From the NCBI GenBank assembly GCA_030159075.1, contig BROG01000075.1, positions 186,001-250,000 of the forward strand: DNA of 64,000 nt, written 5' to 3'. Within the stretch, counting starts at the first letter, position 1, and every line of letters begins with the position of its first letter. The notes under the pieces are model-generated. The model did not search any database. It saw nothing but the letters and a program-made list of their open reading frames with translations, and was not told where the DNA came from. Source of the stretch: Atrina japonica. Its lineage: Eukaryota; Mollusca; Bivalvia; Pterioida; Pinnidae. Below, one piece after another: positions 1 through 12,557 of this stretch. The position numbers and the translations under genes are program-made.

Positions 1-298
1 TCAAGCTGATCACTTTTACCCTTGTCAGATTTTTGATATCTGTAATGGTTTTTGAGTTATTGGCCAAAAACTGCAATTTACCCCCTATGTTCTATTTTTA
101 GCAACAGCGGCCATGTTGTTTGACCTGCGACATAGAAAATAACAAATTTGAAACTAGATACCCTAGTGACGACTCAGTTCAAGTTTGGCCCAGTGGTTTC
201 AGAGGAGAAGATTTTTGAAAGTGAGTTAACGACGGACGGACGGACGACGGACACAAAGTGATTGCAAAAGCTCACCCTGACATAGTCAGGTGAGCTAA
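1..298. repeat. Interspersed repeat fragment, GCTCACC-ended
   Basis: The block ends in GACGGACGGACGG-type sequence followed by AAAGCTCACC and AGGTGAGCTAA. The same GCTCACC/GGTGAGC edge motifs and similar body text (for example 'preceding phrase + TTTCTCAAGAACCA') recur near 27.7, 31.1 and 32.3-32.6 kb, so it is one copy of a dispersed family. I recall such repeats from bivalve genomes; the family name is not established here. No coding potential is seen. Confidence 0.5.
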
Positions 299-352
299 AA
301 ATCAGTAAAATGATGGAATTCAATTTTCTTGTCAAACCCCACAACTACTTAC

Positions 353-439
353 TTGAAAGTTATCTAATTCTTTCTTCTTTACCAAATCTGACATATAATC
401 AATCAGATGTAGACCAAAAGCATTCTTGGAATTTATTTT
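353..439 (-). CDS. NCAPH: NCAPH exon, KNAFGLHLIDYM segment
   Basis: Acceptor CATTACAG and donor GTAAGT flank 29 codons in phase 0. KNAFGLHLIDYMSD directly follows the previous exon in the known protein family. The open frame on the opposite strand over this interval is an antisense shadow. Confidence 0.9.
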
Positions 440-3400
440 CTGTAATGAAAAATGATTTTACGTTAGTTAAATGGAAAATGAAATTGCTATACAAGAAAAA
501 CTTAAGATTTAACTAGTGCAAAGTTATTGTCTTATACCAGCAACCACCAAACACATGACCTGCGTAGTAACCATGAACATTAACCTACATCACGTCTAAA
601 CACCATCAGGCTTGGGCTCTCATGATTGTGTCATACCTGTACCTCGCTTTTTTCTCGCAATTTCTCCAGATTACATCAATATGTAGACCTGTAGGAAACC
701 TGACATTCATAGGCACTTCAATAACGGACCCCTTAACCTCCAATTACATTTATCGACAACAACTGGCTTGATGTAACTTCATGTACAAACATTTTCATTA
801 TAGTAGTAGTGCAATGAAATGTAATAGTGTAATAGAAATGTTCCTATTTCGACCAATGAAAATGGTCAGTGTGTGTTAACCAAGTGTGGTTAACGAGAAA
901 ACTTTAAACAACTGTTTCCATTTAATCAGACGATTTTTCAAGGTTTTACCATACAAGTTTGTGTTATGGTAGAAATGTGTATAAGTTATGCATACTTTAG
1001 CTAATTTATCCACCAATGTTTTAACATCTAGCCAAATCTCTCGGGATTTTAAATTTTGTTTGTAATTTTGTCTAAGTTTTATAATCATGCTTACCAAAAA
1101 CCACTTGACATTTTTGTCTTAAGTGTGACAGAACAAAAGGATAAGCACCAGTCATTTTCAGAGGTGGGGCATAAAAATTACTGGTTAGGACAACCTGTTT
1201 CATGATAGAAATATTTTTTTTCTTGTCTTATTTACTCACAAGGTTTGAAAAGTATGAGTTCATTTACTCACTAAAATTAATTTCCTCACTACTAGAGAAA
1301 GTTCAAGTTTTGGCGAAGCTGAGACTAATCATTGAAGGAAGTTTTTTCCACCAGTTTACTAAGATATGGTTTTCAATTTCTATTACACAATAAACAAGAT
1401 AAGTTTGAGAAACATTATGACCCCAAATGATATCTCTTTATGAAGATTATAAAGTCTTGTATCTCTAGGAAATCTTGCCAAACCTCAGTCATAATCAAAC
1501 TCATACCAGATCTCACAATCACTGATATAAAAGTTTGTACAGTGGACTCTGTCTTAAAAGATCACTGTCTTAAAAAAACACTTGTAATTTGGAACCAAAT
1601 TTTGAAAACCATTTAGTTAAAAATCTCTGGAAATAAAATCTCTTTTGAGAGACCACATGTCTAGAGTCCATATTTCAATGGCTAATAGGGTGGTTTCTTG
1701 AGGCAGGTTCCATTGTACTTAATTTTTTTTAAATCTAAGCAGCAAAGATTGAAAGAAGGTCAAGTTATTCAACAGAAACTAGAATGTTTCAAACAGAAAC
1801 AAAACAATGTGTCTCGTAATCTCAGGGACATAAGAAGATTGGATGTTACTTACATTTTCAGCTGAAAGTTTGATGCAACTAGCATAATGTTCAGCTAACT
1901 GATTGGCTGATAAACCACTAAGTGGTAATGAGCGTCTCCTGAAAATTAACAAAATAGAAATAATAGCTGAGCATCTTTGTAGTGTGTGAATTCCCATGTT
2001 TGCTTTTTTTTTTGTAACATCTCTATCATTGTTGTAATGTTGTTGCTTTTATCTTTCATAGTCTGAAAATATTTATAATGCATGATATTTTTCTTATTAT
2101 TTTTTAATTTTTTTTTTAAAATATCCTTTTTTTTAATTCTGAACTTTTTCTTTGTAAATTACAGACAAAAGAATTTGTGATTCGAGCAAGTTACTTTTTA
2201 ATATTACTTGTCGGATGTCCTTAATGTAGAACCCTGATTACATGGACTTAGGCCAATTGAGTAATGATTATATATAATGCCTTCCATGAAACAGAACTTT
2301 GGTTATTAGTACTCTGAAGGGGGTCAATTCCATGTGGACTGTAATTTTGACATAAATTCTATTTCCTGTTAGATTTACATGTACACTATAATGTAAGGGG
2401 AGCCAACAATAAGGTTAACATATCAAAACATATTCATATGGAAAGAAATTAATTATAATTTGTATGAATACAGATGCAATGCTGACATTTATTCAAAGTT
2501 GCTTCACATTGTGCCCTGCCATTAAAACTTTTGCTGTTGATTTTCAAACAGAAATTTGCTACTTGCTACCATTTATTTCAAACCCAGCAATTCATGTTGA
2601 GATATTTAGTGTTGAATCTAGGATCTGAAAAGGGCACACAAATCAGTGTGCAGGGCTCTAAGTGGCGAGTAATTTGGTCGCATGTCCGACCAAAAATTGT
2701 AAATGGCGACTAAAATTTAAACTAACTCGCCATTTTGGTGACCGTAAATGGTGTTCCCTAAATGCAATGCTATCGTACTTGGAACCCGTATTTTGTATTC
2801 TGGTCAGTCCTGAACTGTTTTTTTTAACCAATCTGAGTCATAAAGCGCTTCTTTTCATCTGATTGATGCATGTTAAGACATTGTGATTTAGGCCCTTGTG
2901 AGTGCTTATTTAACCTAAAAGAAGGTTACACTAAAACTTGGTAAAACAATGCTGTACCCATTAGACATGGTATTGAGATTTACTTGTTTGTTTCATCTAT
3001 ACATCTCTAAAACAATTATCGTACATGTAATCATTAAAATATTTACATCAGTATAAGTTAGCTTTATTGTTTTAACAATTTATTTCACAATTTGTGCCAA
3101 ATCACCTGGTTTGACTGCCACATCTCAGGTGATTACCTGGGGCTATTAAACTGATCAACCATGAAAAACAACATAGTCCTGACACAGGTAATTCGGGGCA
3201 AATAAAATTAAGGAATAAATTATAGGGAATGAGGATTCACATGCTATGTTGTTCTAGATTCAACACTATATATGAGACAATAATTCACCTTTCTGCTGGG
3301 GAAACTGGACTACCCACTGTCTGTTGAAGCTGGATGATACGTGATCGTCTGCGTTCACGCTTCTCCGCAGTATCATCATGCTCTCCCGTCAACATTGGAA

Positions 3401-3516
3401 CTGGACTTTTTAAGCTTACATGTCGACTTGTTGAAGGAGATATGAATTTGTTTACTTGTCGATGTATATTGGGTGTTGTCAGGGGAGATAACACCTCCCT
3501 ATGGGATGGCATGATA
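353..3516 (-). CDS. NCAPH: Condensin complex subunit 2 (NCAPH/Barren), 5' exons
   Basis: This is the kleisin subunit of condensin I, which bridges the SMC2/SMC4 heads and compacts mitotic chromosomes. Three consecutive minus-strand exons join in frame (3289-3516, 1854-1938, 353-439). The first holds the start codon at 3510-3512 and a basic EKRERRRSRIIQLQQ segment, matching the family's N-terminal RRRSR motif. The second reads ANQLAEHYASCIKLSAEN and the third KNAFGLHLIDYM, both highly typical of the NCAPH N-terminal domain. Phases agree (2 then 0), and every exon has AG and GT borders. The 5' UTR exon lies above 3516; later exons are left of the window. The gene is transcribed away from the Pol X gene, so the two are head to head. 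Confidence 0.9.
440..1853. other. NCAPH intron, no gene seen
   Basis: AT-rich intronic sequence between two NCAPH exons. Short open frames at 876-1097 and 1202-1393 have no recognisable protein features. I see no mobile element with clear ends. Confidence 0.5.
1854..1938 (-). CDS. NCAPH: NCAPH exon, EHYASCIKLS segment
   Basis: The acceptor TTAATTTTCAG lies just above 1938 and the donor GTAAGT at 1853. The first base completes the Arg codon from the previous exon. It encodes 28 residues including LAEHYASCIKLSAEN, the most conserved stretch of the condensin kleisin N-terminus. Confidence 0.9.
2608..3267. mobile_element. TIR element copy 1 (AGTGTTGAATCTAG ends)
   Basis: It starts with AGTGTTGAATCTAGG and ends with CTAGATTCAACACT, which are inverted copies. 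The first 45 bases match, inverted, the right end of the larger element at 5027-6285, including an AAAAGGGCACACAAA segment. It has no coding capacity and lies in the NCAPH intron, so it is probably a non-autonomous DNA transposon. No clean target duplication is visible. Confidence 0.6.
3289..3516 (-). CDS. NCAPH: NCAPH exon with start codon
   Basis: The acceptor TTTTATTTTCAG precedes 3516, the ATG is at 3510-3512 and the donor GTGAAT starts at 3288. It encodes 74 residues plus two bases of a split Arg codon. Its basic RRRSR cluster is the recognisable family signature. Confidence 0.85.
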
Positions 3517-3634
3517 CTGAAAATAAAAAAGAACTGAACTAATGAAATTGAATAGTACGTATCTTACTTTGTGACTGCTGATTTCTAGTTTGGGTTTCAG
3601 AGACATTTCCTCCTTGAGAATTAAGTCATTTTTG

Positions 3635-4002
3635 TAGGGCTGTCATTGATGAGAAAATCTACATCGATAAGTAAAAAGTATCAATATATCAATAAATCAA
3701 ATAATATGGTACTTCTAAAAATGCATTCAAAATAAATAGATTCATTGTAATATTTAATTGTTTTATTGTATATTTGACCATCTGAAGATGAAAACAGCAA
3801 TCATTGCAAGGAAAACATCATTTATCTGAACACATAAAACAATTAGAAAAAAATATAACATAGTTCAACAATATGAAGTAAAACAAATAGAAATTTTTTT
3901 AAATTGTAAAAGAAAATACATGCTGTGAAATGCATCATGAAATGTATCAATACTTTAAAATTGTATCAATTATCGATATCGAGTCTATCAATGACAGCCC
4001 TA
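3635..4002. mobile_element. hAT-type MITE, 368 bp
   Basis: The ends TAGGGCTGTCATTGAT and ATCAATGACAGCCCTA are inverted repeats. The flanks CATTTTTG (3627-3634) and CATTCTTG (4003-4010) match at 7 of 8 bases, as expected for an 8-bp hAT target duplication. The interior is AT-rich and noncoding. Confidence 0.75.
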
Positions 4003-4221
4003 CATTCTTGTACATGTTGATGTCCCATAACTGCGATCAAAGACATTCCTATCTAGCATGTGACATAATTGAATTTGAAGCTAAAATGAGTAAGATTTAA
4101 TTGAAACGGCATGTTTGAACAGCAAAAAAAAGAGATAATAAATTCATACACACAAAACTAAAGTACCTGATGCTACCAACACAAGGTACACAACATTTAC
4201 ATTTAAATCAGGATTTTACCC

Positions 4222-4280
4222 TAATCCCTTTGGAGATTTTGTCTGGTGGACCAACATGACAGAATCTCCAAAGGGATTTA
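4222..4280. repeat. Short hairpin, TCCCTTTGG family
   Basis: TAATCCCTTTGGAGATT is followed at short distance by its inverted copy AATCTCCAAAGGGATTTA. A related hairpin with the same TCCC.TTGG stem lies at 26514-26586, so this is probably a small dispersed palindromic element. Confidence 0.55.
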
Positions 4281-5026
4281 TTCAGATTTTACTCACTCAA
4301 AAAAAAAAATCACTTAAAATCGGGACACAAAGTTCGGCCTAAGCTAGGTCTACTGCTATATCCCAGTATGACACACATATTTTTTCTACGAATACCGTCT
4401 ATAAAAATAGGAAACCAAAAATCCTGTATGATACATGTTTTACTAAGATAAAAAATTATGAAACACCTGTGTAAATTTGTTTGATATGTTTCCTCCTTTT
4501 ATGAAACCTGAAGGGAATGATGTAATAGCAAACATTAAATCGTGTACATGTAGACGGTTACATAAGAGTTACCTCCCATTATTTTTTTTATTCAAAATGT
4601 TTGTCAAAACATAATAATTTTACAAAAATGATATCAAATCTAGTAAAGTGAAATCAATTAAATTTATACACAATTGTTATCTTTAATACAACCCAGTGTA
4701 TTTCTCTAATTTACATTAGAAATATATTAAAAATGTCCCAGGAAAGCTATCATTTCAAAACACCGACTCTCTCACTGCACCTTACTATAAACACTGCTTA
4801 GCCATTTGAATGATTGCCAATAGTTGGTAGGTCAAGTTGAGCCTCTGATTTGATATTGGCAAGTCTGTTTAACTTGCAATCAGTGAACAAAGACTATGAA
4901 ATGACCATTTTGTTACATTAGATAATTGTAGCACACTAAATCAAATCTTAAATGTCTTTGTACATTTTACTGTACTTTTAATAATGTTGTAGTGCATACA
5001 TGTACAAATAATCACAAAATAGAACT

Positions 5027-6285
5027 AGTGTTGAATCTAGAGCAACATAGCATGGCGCCACGCCATGCCCTTTTTTCCCAGCGCCATGCCCTTTTTCATG
5101 ATGTCAATCGCCAATAACGCCCCCCCCCCTTCAAAAAAATAAATAAATTCATTGGCGAAATTGCTTGTTTTTTACTCTTTAATCTGTTAATTGCCCCAAT
5201 TACCCGTGTCAAGACTATGTATATTTCACGGTTGATCAGTTTAAATAGCCTCAGGTAATCATCCGAGATAGGGCAGTCAAACGACTCGTAGGTGATTTGG
5301 AATATCGGCAAACTCGCTGAATTTCCGCTATTTTCAAATGGCTAGAAAATTGAATGTATAATAAAATGTTTGTAAAAATGTATGTACAAGCTAATAAAAC
5401 GATGTTTTATTTCAAAATATCCAATTAAATAAGGTTATGTGCTGCTACATGTATGTGGTTGAATTCATCGTTTGAAGCAGGCTCTAGTTCGCGAGTGGGG
5501 AAAATAGCTTATGTCCACGGACACGTTGATTTTAAACCGATTCACACAAATTCCTTGTAGTTGCTTATCGTACGTACGTAGGAATTCACCAAGGACTTTT
5601 TAAAGTCATAATCGCTGTGAAAATACTGTAAATGGGAATTAACTGCCAAGTCTTCTGTCAAATCCAAAACAAATTTGTTCTCTGACTTTATCGACTTCGT
5701 GTCACACGACTCCCGGAATTCTCAGGACTTTTCCTTTCCTATGTGATACAGTGAGGAAAAATTCAAATAGGACTAAATCTAACAAATTTGTTGAATTTAT
5801 TTAGATAATTTAAGCATGACAATCGATTACCAATTTAGGAAATAATTTTTGGTACATATCAAACTGTAAATTATGTATCAAATATTTAACTTGAGACATT
5901 TACTAGCTTGTTTTAATTAATCAATAGACTAATTTCACAACTATTTAACATTCCTATATAATATACATACATGTATTTCTGGATTGGCAAAACAAAAAAA
6001 AATAAAATATCAGGCCAAGACTAGCTCTTGTGCCCCTTTTTCATTGAAAAAATTATTAAATAATTCTATTTCTAGAAAAACTATCTTTTGGGTATTTTTT
6101 AAACATTTTTAAAGAAAAGTATTTAAAATTTATTAGTGGAGCCCTGAGTACAAATGTATATGCACACATTCTAGTGCAGGTGCCTTCAAAACCAATTTAC
6201 ATGTTTAAAGTTCCCTTTCAAACTGAAATTGTGTGCCCTTTCACACTGACTTTGTGTGCCCTTTTCAGATCCTAGATTCAACACT
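5027..6285. mobile_element. TIR element copy 2 (AGTGTTGAATCTAG ends)
   Basis: 1.26 kb between AGTGTTGAATCTAG and CTAGATTCAACACT. The right end repeats, inverted, the left end of the copy at 2608. No transposase is recognisable, so it looks non-autonomous. The 5096-5311 minus-strand frame inside it shows no domain. Confidence 0.6.
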
Positions 6286-8005
6286 AAGAACATGTAGCAT
6301 GAGATACTGTTGTGAAGTGGGACACAGCCCAACGCAACGCGACAGAATTATTAATCCATGCTACCATGGTGCTATCTGAAATTTCTGGGGAGATCATTGA
6401 CATATACATATAGATTCCAGAATTTTTGCATACATTTTATTTATACTCTGTCATGAACCTCCATGAAAACTTGTTGAAATTTCACAAATATTGACATAAC
6501 CTCTCTCTTTTCCTATCTGTCTCAAACATTTATGAAATATTTAATGTGTCCTCATTTAAAATTATTTTCATGATAATTTGTACAGAAAATGACGGACTGC
6601 ACAATGACATCAGTACTTACATGTGAGAGAACAATATATCATTTCCCAACTCAATTCCAGAAAAATTACCAATAAAATAAAATAATTTCCCCACCTACCT
6701 ACCCAAAGGTAAAAGGATAGTCCGTAAACAGCAAACAGAGAATATTTTATGTCTGGCCTGAAAATACACACACACCCACACATTTGCACATGTATAGTCA
6801 CTCTCAAATGCTTGAAATTTACCATACATGTAAAGTGGTAATGCTGATTAACTGAAGGCATAGAAAATAAAACAAGAATTAATAAAACAAAAATGTAAAC
6901 AAATAAATGTTCAATAAAAAAGATTTCACAAAGTTTGAAATATGTATATATGGCAATAGAAAATACAAATTGATTTAGAATTCCTTCATGTACATTTATA
7001 ATTTTTCCTCTGCATGTTTACATCAATCATTTTCTTCAACAAACACCTCAAACATATACACCTATCTACAAATGAAACTAGTCCCATTTCTAACACTTTC
7101 CATTAGAATTAAGATCATGCACATTCTAAAAGCAGGGAATGGGATTAGTCATAACATATGTACAGTAATATAAATGGTTGCAGTTAGTAGAAATTTTAAT
7201 CTAAACATTTGTACATGCACTAACAGTACTAAGATCTATTTGAAGTACAAAAATGACAAAAATATTATATTCACAAACTTATTGAAAAGCACAAACATGG
7301 AAAACTGATATGAACTCAATTATGTACTATTTGGGTATTTTCCCTGTATTTATACTGAACCCATTCTGAAAGAAAAAAGGGGGGTGTTAACAAGGTCTTG
7401 GTTTACTGGATGTTTGAATTCAATGGTACAAAATGTAGTGCATTGCCTTATTTTCTTTCATTTCTAAAATTATAACATAACTTTGTCATTGAATTGTTGT
7501 ACAAATGCCTTCATGGAGACTTAATACACTTTTTATTTTGTAATTAGTGTTATGTTGTCAAAAGAAAAGTCAAGTATTATATATCAATTATGTTTTTCAT
7601 TAATTCCAACAGGAAAAACTTTGAAAATCATCGATGAACACCTATGTGTCCATGATCATTCACAAATAAAATTGTATTTGTGAAAATATAATAATTATAT
7701 TTCCAAATGTGTGACATGTGACTCTCCATGTGCTTTTTTATGTCATTTAAATGTGACTTCATAATCACACAAATATTTGATGGGCCATTTAATTTTGATG
7801 TCATAATGGAAAAAATGCCAAAAGATGGTTTTTCATGCATTTGACAATAGGTAAATTACAAGATTAAATATTAAATTATTCATTTTTACCATAAAACATT
7901 TGGATTAGTTTTTATTTGCATGTTTTTATGAGCTCTAAACCACTCTGTTGTCAGTTTAGTCAATACCAAATATATGTGTTTTCTATCAAGTACCCAAACT
8001 GGCAT
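6286..8005. other. AT-rich intergenic or 5' intron, no gene seen
   Basis: Only short open frames without motifs are present. If the NCAPH promoter lies near 10.5 kb, this would be 5' UTR intron sequence; that is inference. Confidence 0.4.
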
Positions 8006-8012
8006 AGGAAAG

Positions 8013-9884
8013 AGGTGGTCACTAAAAGTAGTAGTCGGAGGCGGAGTCGGATTCGAGATTTGGCGAGATTTGGCGGATTCGAACAAATAATTGTCGATTT
8101 CTTCCCCAATACTCATTTAAAGAATAAAATATTTTCAGTATATCTTTATTGTGGTATTTTACATCATTCACAGTAGAAAATTGTACAAAATTATTTTTTG
8201 GACTCGATTTACATGACATTGTCTTACATTGGCACACTAAAATTAGTAGTCGGATTCGACGGCCGAGTCGAGGTATTGGATCGATTTATGTTAATTTGTT
8301 ACACTTAAACTTAAAGTAAGGTATATATCACAATCGTTTATGATAATATCCTTCTAAATATACCATTCAATGACACTAAAATCACTTATTTATCGTTAAT
8401 AATCATAATTTGTATTCGGTTAGTAATACTGCCGAGTCGGATCGAAAGGATGCAAATGTCCGAGTCCTGATAGTACAGTGTTTTCGGATTCGATTAGCGG
8501 CGGATTCGAAATAAATAATAGTTGATTTCTCGTCCATTTTTAAATTCTATTTAAATAATCTTTTAAATGATAATTAAGGATATCATTCTGAATCATTTGC
8601 AGTAAAAATTTACTCACATTTTGTTTCGATTTAGATTTTTCTATATTTTGTATGATGCCAGCACACTAAAATTAGTAGTCGGATTCCGTGGCGGAGTTGA
8701 GATGTCAGGTCAATTTACACTAATCTGAAGCTTTTTGACTTAAGATAAACTGAATATAATTATTGTATATGATCGTAGGTATCTATAAATATATTATCAA
8801 ATGACATTCAAATAGCATATTTTTGTGTAAAAGTCAAGATTTACGAGATGCTATAGAATCGGTTCGAAAAGAGACAATGTCCGAGTTCTGATTTGAACGG
8901 ACGCCGAAATCTGAAAAGTAAACATTGAAACCATACTATGAAAAGAGACATTGTCGGAGTCAACATCTTTTATAAATGTTTCTTCAGATTTCGGCGTCCG
9001 TTCAAATCAGAACTCGGACATTGTCTCTTTTCGAACCGATTCTATAGCATCTCGTAAATCTTGACTTTTACACAAAAATATGCTATTTGAATGTCATTTG
9101 ATAATATTTATAGATACCTACGATCATATACAATAAATTATATTCAGTTTATCTTAAGTCAAAAAGCTTCAGATTAGTGTAAATTGACCTGACATCTCAA
9201 CTCCGCCACGGAATCCGACTACTAATTTTAGTGTGCTGGCATCATACAAAATATAGAAAAATCTAAATCGAAACAAAATGTGAGTAAATTTTTACTGCAA
9301 ATGATTCAGAATGATATCCTTAATTATCATTTAAAAGATTATTTAAATAGAATTAAAAATGGACGAGAAATAAACTATTATTTATTTCGAATCCGCCGCT
9401 AATCGAATCCGAAAACACTGTACTATCAGGACTCGGACATTTGCATCCTTTCGATCCGACTCGGCAGTATTACTAACCGAATACAAATTATGATTATTAA
9501 CGATAAATAAGTGATTTTAGTGTCATTGAATGGTATATTTAGAAGGATATTATCATAAACGATTGTGATATATACCTTACTTTAAGTTTAAGTGTAACAA
9601 ATTAACATAAATCGATCCAATACCTCGACTCGGCCGTCGAATCCGACTACTAATTTTAGTGTGCCAACGTAAGACAATGTCATGTAAATCGAGTCCAAAA
9701 AATAATTTTGTACAATTTTCTACTGTGAATGATGTAAAAATACCACAATAAAGATGTACTGAAAATATTTTATTCTTTAAATGAGTATTGGGGAAGAAAT
9801 CGACAATTATTTGTTCGAATCCGCCAAATCTCGCCAAATCTCGAATCCGACTCCGCCTCCGACTACTACTTTTAGTGACCACCT
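8013..9884. mobile_element. Fold-back element, 1.87 kb, about 0.9-kb arms
   Basis: Left arm 8013-8915 and right arm 8984-9884 are inverted copies with a spacer of about 70 bp. Ends are AGGTGGTCAC and GTGACCACCT, flanked by a perfect 7-bp direct repeat AGGAAAG (8006-8012 and 9885-9891). Sampled stretches of the arms differ at few positions. Each arm holds diverged internal repeats beginning CACTAAAA(T/G)TAGTAGTCGG near 8020, 8237 and 8665, rich in TCGGATTCGA-like words. Open frames on either strand are shadows of the palindrome and mirror each other, so I see no transposase. A non-autonomous DNA transposon is likely; the superfamily is not assigned. Confidence 0.85.
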
Positions 9885-10539
9885 AGGAAAGATGAGTGTG
9901 AAAAACAATTTATTTTGAAAAATTATTTTATTATCTTTTTAAAAAATGGTAAATGGCCAAAAAATTATAATTGAATTGTATTTAAAAAAGGTCGTTTGTT
10001 TTTTTTTTTTGGTAAATCAAGCTATCATTTCCCATTTTTAAAGTTAAATTATGAGGCCTAGATCTAGATTTTATTTTACTTTTCTGAAAATGAATTGAAC
10101 CCAGGAGTGAGATCAAAGCCATTTAGCTTTTGGCAAAAGACAAGCTGAACTGAAGTTAAAAATGAAACATTGAAAATAAATACTAATCTACAGTAGGAAC
10201 ATTGCTACGACAACTGTTACATGCATGAAAAACACGAGGATTGACTATGTTTAACAAAATACCAAACAGCAGCTCAATTGCAACCGCAGACGATACAGAC
10301 TACTAATGAGTACTGAATCAAAACCGGGTCGTCAAACTCAATAACTCAAAAACCACATCAAAACTAAAAGACTGAAAAAGCTTTACAAAGCGCTTTGATT
10401 ACCTGTCAGCAATATGTGTATGCAGCAGTTTGATACTACGTGTTCTTACATGAATATAAATTGCTTCTATATATACCTATATGTAATCAGTTCAAATGTT
10501 CACAGAAACAAAGTTAGTGTTTTAGCTATTCGTAGTTTA

Positions 10540-11104
10540 AAGAGTCCGCCTTCCGTTGTAAACTCTCGCGAAAACGCGCGTTATGTCTCGCGAGATATAA
10601 AAACAAAAAAAAAGCAAATAATAACGGGAATGACCAATAGTTATAAATACGGATTTGCGATGAATGGCTAAGTAATCTAATGAATAATAGCATATCTGCT
10701 ACCTGAACTTGTTGAAGGTAATAAACAATTATTTATAAAAGCACAATTTGAGGACAACGTGCCTTTTAAGAGTATTGTCATTACATCTCCGGAAATAAAT
10801 ATTCCGAGTAAACTTTGTAAATTACCTTTGTAATAATACTTCCTACATGACCGCAAATACCAAAATTAAACAACGAAATTTTTTAAACTTCAGTGTATCG
10901 TCATTGTTACTGTGACAGGGTTTAAGTACAATTGCTCATAACTTATATAGACACTTTCGCCAAAGAAAACAACGCATTGATTACAGACAATTGTTAATAT
11001 GGCTGATGACTTTGTTGAGTAGTTTCACTTTGACTTTCAGACTTCAGTCTGCGTTTGAACTCTTACTGTAGTCTGTAATACGAGTTCGGTTATGATTACT
11101 GTTT
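10540..11104. promoter_or_regulatory. Probable promoter and 5' UTR of the Pol X gene
   Basis: A locally CpG-rich stretch (CTCGCGAAAACGCGCG) in AT-rich surroundings includes the palindrome TCTCGCGAGA at 10586-10595. That motif is known as a core element of CpG-type promoters in animals. It lies about 520 bases before the polymerase start codon and upstream of the divergent NCAPH gene, so it may serve both. Promoter activity is inferred. Confidence 0.4.
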
Positions 11105-11229
11105 ATGATAATGGAAGACAATGATAATGTTGTTGTGTTTTTGATTCCTCAGAGGATACAAAAGCAACGATATAAAGACATGATAGCAGCAGCCAAGAAA
11201 CGCAATATAAAGGTTGTTAGCCAGTTTAG
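11105..11229 (+). CDS. POLM: Pol X exon 1 (BRCT start)
   Basis: ATG at 11105, with a second in-frame ATG at 11111. It encodes VVVFLIPQRIQKQR, the first BRCT strand and following helix. The donor GTATGG follows 11229, leaving phase 2. This exon is too short to stand out as an open frame and was placed by phase and homology to exon 2. Confidence 0.8.
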
Positions 11230-12508
11230 GTATGGAGATTTTACAGATCAAAGATCAGTAATGTAATATTAATAAGAAAACAACAACAAGAACAAATGCG
11301 TGCAGTCACTCTGTCCCTGGAAATTTGGATATATATATTTTTTGAAATATTTTGTTTAAAAAGTCGTCATAATGAAATAGTAACCATTACCATGTAATCA
11401 TCAAATATCACCAGTCTGTTATTCAATCATCAATTATCACCAGTCTGTTATTTAATCATCAAATATCACCAGTCTGTTATTTAATCATCAAATATCACCA
11501 GTCTGTTATTTAATCATCAAATATCATCAGTCTGTTATTTAATAATCAAATTTCACCAGTCTGATATTTAATCATCAAATATCACCAGTCTGTTATTTAA
11601 TCATCAAATATCACCAGTCTGTTATTTAATCATCAGATATCACCAGTGTGTGTGATGAAATGACAGTCCGAGGCCACTTTGCACTCAATGACCCCAAACC
11701 CCCCCTAAAACCTGTTAAAAATAGAAAAACGGGGAATTCCCCTAGCCGTCTCCGCCTCCTCCACTAGTCTATTAATAGTCGCGAGTTCCGATCGTTTCCC
11801 CCGCGGTCTGGGGAGATTATAAAATCTCATATGACATTAAAATAAAAATGTCTATGACCTAAGAAATTCTTAACAGACATAAAAAAGAAGAAGATGGGAG
11901 AAAAAATATGTACCGTCAGCGTCAAACGATTTGACATAAATAAGATGACGATACGACCACCAAGTAAAGGGAAAAACGGTTATTTTCTCAAAATCTTATA
12001 TCAGTATTCCGAAGATGAGTGTCAACCTCTCAGACTGAAAACCCCCGTTTTGTTTTCGTACGGAATTAATGACATTTATAAACCGTCTTACACATTACTG
12101 TTAAAATTATGCAAGGATGAAGACAAGGATTTCAAGAAGGTGTTAGATAGAATAGAGCTTGCCGTCTACAAGGAAACTCTCGATCAACAACACAGACATT
12201 TCCGTAAATGGAAGGATGTCGAGGATTTTCATATACTGAAAGGAGATGATGGAGATATGATTTACCCTAATCTACGAGTGAAAGATAAAAAGATCGTCAC
12301 TAAATTCAGGATGGATAAAGAAGTCTTGGATCCTAATGATTATATCAGACGATATTGCAAGGTGAACACCGTATTGACATTCGACTACGCTTACGTAGGA
12401 TCTCAAAATCAATCCATCGGGATGTTTGCAGGGCCTGTCGTAGTCCACAAGATCGAAACGAATGATGAAAGAGAGTTATCGGACATAGAGAACTCGGACG
12501 ATGAAGAC

Positions 12509-12557
<49 letters not shown>

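Noticed and set aside
7886..9882. Matching open frames on both strands at 7916-8176 and 9577-9882
   Set aside because: They mirror each other in the fold-back arms and have no transposase motifs.
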